A stretch of DNA of 33,064 nt from an uncultured Bacilli bacterium. GTDB lineage: Bacteria > Bacillota_I > Bacilli_A > RF39 > UBA660. Of this stretch, positions 28,032-33,064 are shown in pieces. Under the pieces are notes generated by a model, which worked only from the letters and a program-made list of their open reading frames with translations, had not been told where the DNA came from and did not search any database. A program made the translations under genes and the position numbers. The DNA lies in the NCBI GenBank assembly GCA_934130545.1, contig CAKOYD010000011.1, forward strand, positions 1 to 33,064, written 5' to 3'. How positions within the stretch are numbered: the first letter of the stretch is position 1; every line of letters begins with the position of its first letter.

Positions 28032-30730
28032 AAGATTTCTACTATTTTAGCTTTATAATTTGCTAAAATATCTTTTAGATTATCAGTTTTAGTAGCGCCA
28101 CCTTGGGCAAATTTGGCATTTCCACCACCATTACCTCCTAATGATGAAGATATTTCTTTAACAATATTACCACAGTGAATGTTATCATTATCAATTGTTG
28201 ATTTAGCAAAGATGTTCATACTGCTATCTTTAACGTTAGCAAGTAAGATAAAACTGTTAGGATATGTATTACTTAGGCTATCTATTACTTGTTTTAATAT
28301 AGATACATCATAGTTTTTACATAGACCTATTAGAATATTATATCCGTTAACTTCTTCTAGTAGATTTTTAAATTCTGTTAAGTCACTTAATGACTTTTTA
28401 GCTAAATTATTTTGATATTCTTTATCTAGTTCTTTAGCAGTTTGTTTTAATCTTTCTATTTCTTGTTTATAATTTACAATATCTTGATATCCTTGGTAGT
28501 CAATATCAGCAAATTCAAAGTTAAAGTTTAAGTCAATTCCTTCTTCTTTAGCTTTAGCGACTAGTTTATTACATTTATCTAATAGTTTATTAACTTCTTC
28601 TTGGTAAGGTACTAATAATTCAATTATTTTGTCTTTTATTTTATCTTTAGTAGTGCCTTCTAATCTAAAGGTATCAGCGCCTTTGTTTTCAACACTTAGT
28701 ATAGCAATTCTGCCAATATCTTTAGTATTATTTACGTGAGTTCCTCCACATAATTCGATAGAATCTCCTAGTTGAACTACTCTTACTACTTTTTCATACT
28801 TATCTTCAAATAGAGCCATAGCACCTAGTTTTTTAGCGTCTTCAATATCCATATATGATATTTTAGCATCTACGGCAGCAGCTACTTTTTTATTGGCTTC
28901 TTCTTCTACTTTAACTATTAATTCATCAGATAGTCTACCATGATAATTAAAGTCAAATCTGAAGGTGTTTTCATCTACTTTTGATCCGGCTTGATGAACA
29001 GAACTTCCTAATAATTCTTGTAATGTTTTTTGAATTAAGTGCGTAGAACTATGATTTCGGCAAGTAGCTTCTCTAACATCTTGTAATACATGAGTAAGGA
29101 TTTCAGCACCAGCCACTACTTCACCTTCTAAGACTTTAACATGAAGTAAATGTTGTTTATTGGGACATTTGATAACATCTAAGACTTCTAGTTTGCAATC
29201 ATCATTTTTTAAATATCCTTTATCACTTACTTGGCCACCACTTTCAGCATAGAATGGATTTTCTTCTAGGAAGATATAGCACTCGGTATTACTTCTTTCA
29301 ACTAGTTTGTTATTTTTAATAATATCTAAGACTTTTGTTTTAACACCTAGTTTTTCATAGCCAACAAATTTAGATTCTTTTTTATAGTTAAGTAATAATT
29401 CATTTTGCATATTCATGGAGTTATCAACTTTTCTATTTAATCTTGCTTGTTCTTTTTGGGCATCCATATATTTCTTAAATCCTTCAGTATCAACGATAAA
29501 GTTATTTTCTGTGGCATATTCCTCAGTTAATTCAACTGGGAAGCCATAAGTATCATATAATTTGAAAGCATCAGCACCTGATATAATTCTTTTTTTGTTA
29601 GTCTTAAAGATAGTTTCTAGTCTTTTCTCACCTTGTAGTAATGTCTTTTGGAATAATTCTTCTTCTTTAACTACTAATTCTTTAATTCTGTTTCTATTTT
29701 GTGCTAGTTCTGGATAAATACTCATATATTTGTCTACAACAACATCTACTAATCTATCCATAAAGGTATGGTTAATATTTAGTTTTCTTCCCATGCGAGC
29801 AGCTCTTCTTAATAATCTTCTTAGGACATAGCCACGACCATAGTTTTCAAAACTAGCACCATCGGAGATAGCAAATGTTATTGTTCTAATATGGTCAGCA
29901 ATTACTTTGAATTCCATTTGACCTTGATACTTAATTTGGCATATTTCAGATATTTCATCCATGATTGGCATGAATAAGTCAGTTTCATAGTTAGTTTCGG
30001 TTTCTTGTAAGATACAAGCCATTCTTTCAACACCCATACCAGTATCAATATTTTTACTTGGTAATTCTTCGTATTTACTTCTTTCTACTCCTTCTTTAGC
30101 ATTGTATTGACTAAAGACATTGTTCCATATTTCAATATATCGATCATTTTCTATTTCATTTTCTAATAATTTAATACCTAATTTTTCTTTATCATACTTT
30201 GGTCCACGGTCATAGAATATTTCACTATCTGGTCCGCTTGGGCCTTCACCTATTTCCCAAAAGTTATTTTCTAGTTTAACGATATGACTTTCATCAATAC
30301 CTAGTTTTACCCATAAATCATATGTTTCTTTATCTTCTGGATAGACAGTTACATATAGTTTACTTTTAGGAATATCAAAATATTTTTTACTAGTTAGTAA
30401 TTCGTATGCCCATGTTATCGCTTCTGTTCTAAAGTAATCTCCTACTGAGAAATTACCTAACATTTGGAAGAATGTATGATGCCTTGCAGTTTTACCAACG
30501 CTTTCAATATCACCTGTTCTAATACATTTTTGACAACTAGTAAGTCTTCTATTAATAGGTACTGCAGTGCCATCAAAGTATTTTTTTAGTGGTGTAACAC
30601 CGGCATTTATCCATAATACTGATGGATCATCATGAGGTATTAAACTACTACTTTCTATTTCCGTATGTCCTCTTTCTTTAAAGAATTCAATATATGTTCT
30701 AATTATTTGTTCTCCTGTTAATTTTTTCAT
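28025..30730 (-). CDS. alaS: Alanyl-tRNA synthetase
   Basis: The full-length 901-aa enzyme charges tRNA-Ala. The class II catalytic core is at the N-terminus (FFKERGHTEIESSSLIPHDD near 16-35, CIRTGDIESVGKTARHHTFF near 69-88, and GMGVERMACILQ near 230-241). The helical tRNA-binding region follows. The editing domain has HSSTHLIQKTLQELLG near 563-578 and ELCGGTHV near 665-672. The C-Ala domain ends with GGGNAKFAQGGA near 873-884. It is controlled by the T-box leader at 30753-30953. It is monocistronic, with its own terminator overlapping the stop. Confidence 0.98.
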   Translation of the reverse strand: MKKLTGEQIIRTYIEFFKERGHTEIESSSLIPHDDPSVLWINAGVTPLKKYFDGTAVPINRRLTSCQKCIRTGDIESVGKTARHHTFFQMLGNFSVGDYFRTEAITWAYELLTSKKYFDIPKSKLYVTVYPEDKETYDLWVKLGIDESHIVKLENNFWEIGEGPSGPDSEIFYDRGPKYDKEKLGIKLLENEIENDRYIEIWNNVFSQYNAKEGVERSKYEELPSKNIDTGMGVERMACILQETETNYETDLFMPIMDEISEICQIKYQGQMEFKVIADHIRTITFAISDGASFENYGRGYVLRRLLRRAARMGRKLNINHTFMDRLVDVVVDKYMSIYPELAQNRNRIKELVVKEEELFQKTLLQGEKRLETIFKTNKKRIISGADAFKLYDTYGFPVELTEEYATENNFIVDTEGFKKYMDAQKEQARLNRKVDNSMNMQNELLLNYKKESKFVGYEKLGVKTKVLDIIKNNKLVERSNTECYIFLEENPFYAESGGQVSDKGYLKNDDCKLEVLDVIKCPNKQHLLHVKVLEGEVVAGAEILTHVLQDVREATCRNHSSTHLIQKTLQELLGSSVHQAGSKVDENTFRFDFNYHGRLSDELIVKVEEEANKKVAAAVDAKISYMDIEDAKKLGAMALFEDKYEKVVRVVQLGDSIELCGGTHVNNTKDIGRIAILSVENKGADTFRLEGTTKDKIKDKIIELLVPYQEEVNKLLDKCNKLVAKAKEEGIDLNFNFEFADIDYQGYQDIVNYKQEIERLKQTAKELDKEYQNNLAKKSLSDLTEFKNLLEEVNGYNILIGLCKNYDVSILKQVIDSLSNTYPNSFILLANVKDSSMNIFAKSTIDNDNIHCGNIVKEISSSLGGNGGGNAKFAQGGATKTDNLKDILANYKAKIVEILK

Positions 30731-30752
30731 TTTCTCACCCTTTCATAATAAT

Positions 30753-30798
30753 AAAAAAGAATAGTACTACTAAGGAGTCTTAATAGACGGTACCATCC
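30753..30798 (-). terminator. T-box regulated terminator ahead of alaS
   Basis: GGATGGTAC (complement of 30790-30798) pairs over nine positions, two of them G-T, with GTACTATTC (complement of 30759-30767). TTTTTT follows (complement of 30753-30758). The upstream arm is the T-box sequence itself, so binding of uncharged tRNA would favour the antiterminator. Confidence 0.85.
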
Positions 30799-30953
30799 TT
30801 TATTTAACTTAATTTAGATAACGGTATTACCCGGCAAGTATTAGTTGCATTTATAAAAGTAGCTTCAATTAAGGTAATTACTTATTTCCACCAACCATAA
30901 GTTCTCTATTAATTACTTATTAATTTACTCATCTTTTATATAATTTTAATAAC
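30753..30953 (-). promoter_or_regulatory. T-box riboswitch, Ala specifier (GCU)
   Basis: Read on the minus strand, the alaS leader has the T-box elements in order. An AGAGA-type segment with GGTTGGTGGAAA, the Stem I apical region, comes first. The specifier loop follows with GAA-GCT-AC, where GCT (complement of 30861-30863) is an Ala codon. The T-box AAAGGATGGTACCG comes last (complement of 30788-30801), followed by the terminator. Uncharged tRNA-Ala would pair with GCU and, through its CCA end, stabilise the antiterminator, raising alaS expression. This is standard for Firmicutes alaS and confirms both gene identity and lineage. Confidence 0.92.
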
Positions 30954-30959
30954 AATTAA

Positions 30960-30988
30960 ATTATAACATAATATTTTTATAGATACAA
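30960..30988 (-). promoter_or_regulatory. Promoter of the T-box/alaS transcript
   Basis: TTGTAT (30983-30988), a 17-base spacer and consensus TATAAT (30960-30965) lie on the minus strand. The start would be near 30953. The AT-rich DNA from here to 31102 shows no gene. Confidence 0.75.
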
Positions 30989-31102
30989 TACTATTTTTTA
31001 TTTTCTATATATTTAAAAGAATGAATTTTACTATATTTTATTGTCATCTTTATTTAGAAGAAGCAAGCTTAATGTCATTGCTATTTCTCATGCTATAATC
31101 TT

Positions 31103-31993
31103 CTATTTTTTCAAAACTCTTTTATATACATAACCCTTAGCCCTACAAATATTTTCCCTACTAAGAGAATCTAAATAACAACTAATATTATCATTATCTT
31201 TATATTTCACTAATTTACTAAAACTATCTAGCAAACTATAATCTATTCCAATATATCTTAAATAATTTAAATAATCATAAAAAGCCGATTCACTTAAATT
31301 ATTTATATTATCACCATATAAATAATTTAAAACCATAATATTATAACAATATAAATCACTATTACTTGTTGGAATAATATAAGCTAAAACATTATCATCT
31401 TTATTTACAGTATACTTATTTATAGTCGAATCAAGTAATGCCTTAGGATTTAAATATCTAGATGCCATTGCTACATTACCACTTATTTTACAACTATCTA
31501 AATCAACTGCAAATAATTTTTTTGAATCTCTATCTACAACAAAGTTACACTCTTGTAAATCTCCAAAATAAATATCTTTTAAGTAAGAATATTTTCTAAT
31601 ATTATTTAGTTTTTCTATTTCTTCTCCAACACATTTTAAATAAAATAATTGTTCTCTATAATCAACATTATCATCGCTAAGTAAAACGCTTAAATTATCG
31701 CCCATTACCTTAGGCATACAAAACCCAACTATTTCACCCCTAACACTAACTAACGCATCTGGAATAACAAAACTTTCTGGTAAAATATCCCTATAATAAT
31801 TAAGCATCTCTATTGTATATAATTTACTTGCAAAAACATTACCAGATGATAAATAAAGTTTTTTTAATACTCCATCATAATCACTACTATATCTAAAATG
31901 ATAAATAACTGCTTCTGTATTAACAATTTTATTAGATAATATTAATGGTTGTAAATTAGAAAATTTTCTTTTAGAAATATCAATAGTTTTCAT
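31103..31993 (-). CDS. Divergent protein-kinase-like protein
   Basis: The 296-aa soluble protein has the order of elements of the protein-kinase-like fold. GVLKKLY near 41-47 is a VAIK-like strand with Lys 44 or 45. GFCMPKVMGDNLS near 90-102 is hinge-like. IYFGDLQECNFVV near 141-153 is the catalytic loop, with Asp 145 and Asn 150 in GDLxxxN form. FAVDLDSCKI near 161-170 carries the metal-binding DLD in place of DFG. A C-terminal helical part of about 100 residues is unlike known kinases I can recall. The catalytic residues appear intact, so it may phosphorylate a protein or small molecule. It is a lone gene with a good promoter and GGAGGGG ribosome binding site. Confidence 0.72.
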   Translation of the reverse strand: MKTIDISKRKFSNLQPLILSNKIVNTEAVIYHFRYSSDYDGVLKKLYLSSGNVFASKLYTIEMLNYYRDILPESFVIPDALVSVRGEIVGFCMPKVMGDNLSVLLSDDNVDYREQLFYLKCVGEEIEKLNNIRKYSYLKDIYFGDLQECNFVVDRDSKKLFAVDLDSCKISGNVAMASRYLNPKALLDSTINKYTVNKDDNVLAYIIPTSNSDLYCYNIMVLNYLYGDNINNLSESAFYDYLNYLRYIGIDYSLLDSFSKLVKYKDNDNISCYLDSLSRENICRAKGYVYKRVLKK

Positions 31994-32017
31994 CCAAGCC
32001 CCTCCAATTTGCCTAAT

Positions 32018-32046
32018 ATACTATCACAATTAATCATAAATATCAA
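32018..32046 (-). promoter_or_regulatory. Promoter of the kinase-like gene
   Basis: TTGATA (32041-32046), a 17-base spacer and TAGTAT (32018-32023) lie on the minus strand, abutting the terminator of the upstream gene. Confidence 0.65.
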
Positions 32047-32079
32047 GAAAAAAAAGAATTATAAAGTGCTTCTATAATT
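32047..32079 (-). terminator. Terminator of the DinD/BRO-like gene
   Basis: AATTATA (32058-32064) and TATAATT (32073-32079) form the stem, followed by TTTTTTTT on the minus strand. It overlaps the stop codon at 32078. Confidence 0.8.
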
Positions 32080-32950
32080 AGCTATTTTCTTTTACTTCTT
32101 TGGGTGAATCTAATTTTATAGTTTCTTCATATTCATAATCTAATCTATTTTGTTTAGTAATAACTGCCTCGCCTAGATTCTTTTCAATATCTTCTCGGGC
32201 AACTTTGGCAGCGTGTCCGCCCATTCTAGCAACTTCTTTATTTTGTTCTAGACCTTGAGGTTTGTGTTTTTGAGCAAGTCTTTTTGCAGTTTCTTCAGAT
32301 AAGTCTGCTAGTATTATTTCGATATTATCCATATTATCTCTTAGTGATTCCTTACGAAGGCCTTTATACTGTTTATATTCTTTAGCAGTCATTCCTGACC
32401 ATTCTTTATATATTTCATTAGTTAATATGGCGTATTCTTTACCTTCAGTTATGCCACTTTCTTGCCAAATATCAGTTAATTCTTTTCTTTCTTGAATTCC
32501 TTTTAATCTTTTAGCAATCCATTTTTCATCATAGCCTTTTGCTCGATATATATCTATTGCTCTTTGAGCTGCTAGTGAAGGATTAAATATATCATCTATT
32601 CTTTCTTTGCCTAATTTCGCTAACCATTGTTTTATCGGTTCCGCATTTTTACTTGGAATAGACTCAATTAATCTAAACATACCTTCAATATCGACAACAT
32701 CTGTTAATCTATATTTACCATCAGCTGCTTTCAATTTCAACTGGTCACAATTTGTCACCGTTTCATTGCCTTCTTCTTTTAACTTGTTTTTTATGTCATT
32801 CCAATATTTTCTTGGTCTATCACTTCCTGAAATTACTCCTACTATATCAACAACACTAATATAATATTTCTCTTCTTCCTTATTCCATATAGTTCTAATA
32901 GTTTCATTATTAAATATCTTATTAATTAAATGCATTTTATCCTGCCTCAT
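32078..32950 (-). CDS. DinD/BRO-type antirepressor-like protein
   Basis: The 290-aa protein starts with a BRO-N domain (about 8-115): IFNNETIRTIWNKEEEKYYI, VVDIVGVISGSDRPRKYWND, and an LTDVVDIEGMFRLIESIPS segment. The C-terminal half contains ITEGKEYAILTNEIYKEW and the DinD-like signature ARMGGHAAKVAREDIEK near 241-257 with VITKQN. BRO-N proteins occur in phage antirepressors and in the DNA-damage-inducible DinD family; this gene has no prophage genes beside it. The start is set by GAGGAAGGTG five bases before the ATG at 32950. Its upstream region repeats the two-box element found ahead of dnaG. Confidence 0.88.
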   Translation of the reverse strand: MRQDKMHLINKIFNNETIRTIWNKEEEKYYISVVDIVGVISGSDRPRKYWNDIKNKLKEEGNETVTNCDQLKLKAADGKYRLTDVVDIEGMFRLIESIPSKNAEPIKQWLAKLGKERIDDIFNPSLAAQRAIDIYRAKGYDEKWIAKRLKGIQERKELTDIWQESGITEGKEYAILTNEIYKEWSGMTAKEYKQYKGLRKESLRDNMDNIEIILADLSEETAKRLAQKHKPQGLEQNKEVARMGGHAAKVAREDIEKNLGEAVITKQNRLDYEYEETIKLDSPKEVKENS

Positions 32951-32994
32951 TCCAACACCTTCCTCTATTTGAATATTATAAAATTATATCCTTT

Positions 32995-33038
32995 CAATTA
33001 TAATATTCCGGAAGGTTCCTCGTATTTACTTCTTTTTT
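32995..33038 (-). promoter_or_regulatory. Promoter of the DinD-like gene, copy 2 of the shared two-box element
   Basis: CGGAATATTATAATTG (complement of 32995-33010, with TATAAT at 32997-33002) lies 13 bases downstream of AAAAAAGAAGTAAAT (complement of 33024-33038). Both boxes are identical to those at 23178-23220. A palindrome GGAAGGTTCC (33011-33020) lies in the gap here but not in the dnaG copy. The sequence to the window end shows no gene. Confidence 0.6.
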
Positions 33039-33064
33039 CTTAAAATTAAATTAATTATTTAAAC

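Noticed and set aside
32078..32950. Prophage at the right end, suggested by the BRO-N protein
   Set aside because: No integrase, repressor, structural or lysis genes are nearby, and DinD-like genes commonly occur alone on chromosomes.

Overview
The window comes from a very AT-rich bacterial chromosome using the standard code: TGA is used as a stop (for example at 139-141 and at the 4301-4304 ATGA overlap) and Trp is TGG. That argues against a Mycoplasma. Gene content and order are Bacillus-like: dnaG-rpoD-trmK, tkt-sirA-yneF, ylbF-rsmD-(tmk) and spoVID-ysxE. A low-GC Bacilli lineage with a compact genome, such as one of the uncultured gut orders near Erysipelotrichales or RF39, fits best; this placement is an inference. 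Nearly all genes lie on the minus strand. Spacers are short and many intrinsic terminators overlap stop codons.

Layout, low to high coordinate. 1-785: a partial gene, a small unknown gene and a tRNA-Cys/tRNA-Gly operon with a clear promoter and terminator. 786-3604: a membrane protein, a double-LysM protein, a PH-like protein and a membrane-anchored thioredoxin. 3687-7645: a four-gene operon (ABC ATPase, permease, YtrA-type GntR repressor, SanA/YdcF-like protein) behind a promoter with a YtrA-like operator. 7736-9576: a SpoVID-YsxE pair and a doubtful small membrane ORF. 9680-10820 is the only plus-strand cluster: a DUF2624-like protein, a truncated XRE regulator fused to a decayed 147-bp gene fragment, and the intact parent of that fragment. 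10855-13991: endonuclease IV, a lone prepilin, tmk, rsmD and ylbF. 14031-16723: yneF, sirA and tkt. 16817-18796: an unknown protein, a short-chain dehydrogenase and a membrane-anchored protein. 18881-19721: a Nudix gene between perfect 64-bp direct repeats that duplicate the 3' end of trmK. 19690-24281: trmK, rpoD, dnaG and queA. 24282-24640: a gene-poor stretch with a strong terminator and a possible structured RNA or transposase relic. 24641-27940: histidine kinase, ABC permease, ABC ATPase and response regulator, with four phased direct repeats ahead of the ABC genes. 28025-30988: alaS behind a T-box leader with an Ala GCU specifier. 31103-33064: a divergent kinase-like protein and a DinD/BRO-type antirepressor-like protein.

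Three threads link the genes. First, there is a sporulation signature: a SirA homologue with a Spo0A-box-like site placed at a sigma-A promoter, SpoVID-YsxE with a possible sigma-E promoter, a small LysM protein and YlbF. Second, there are two envelope-stress style ABC modules, one repressor-controlled (YtrA type) and one two-component controlled. Third, there are traces of small-scale gene traffic: the Nudix island, the XRE/fragment fusion and the relic upstream of queA. No CRISPR array, rRNA gene or intact transposase is visible.
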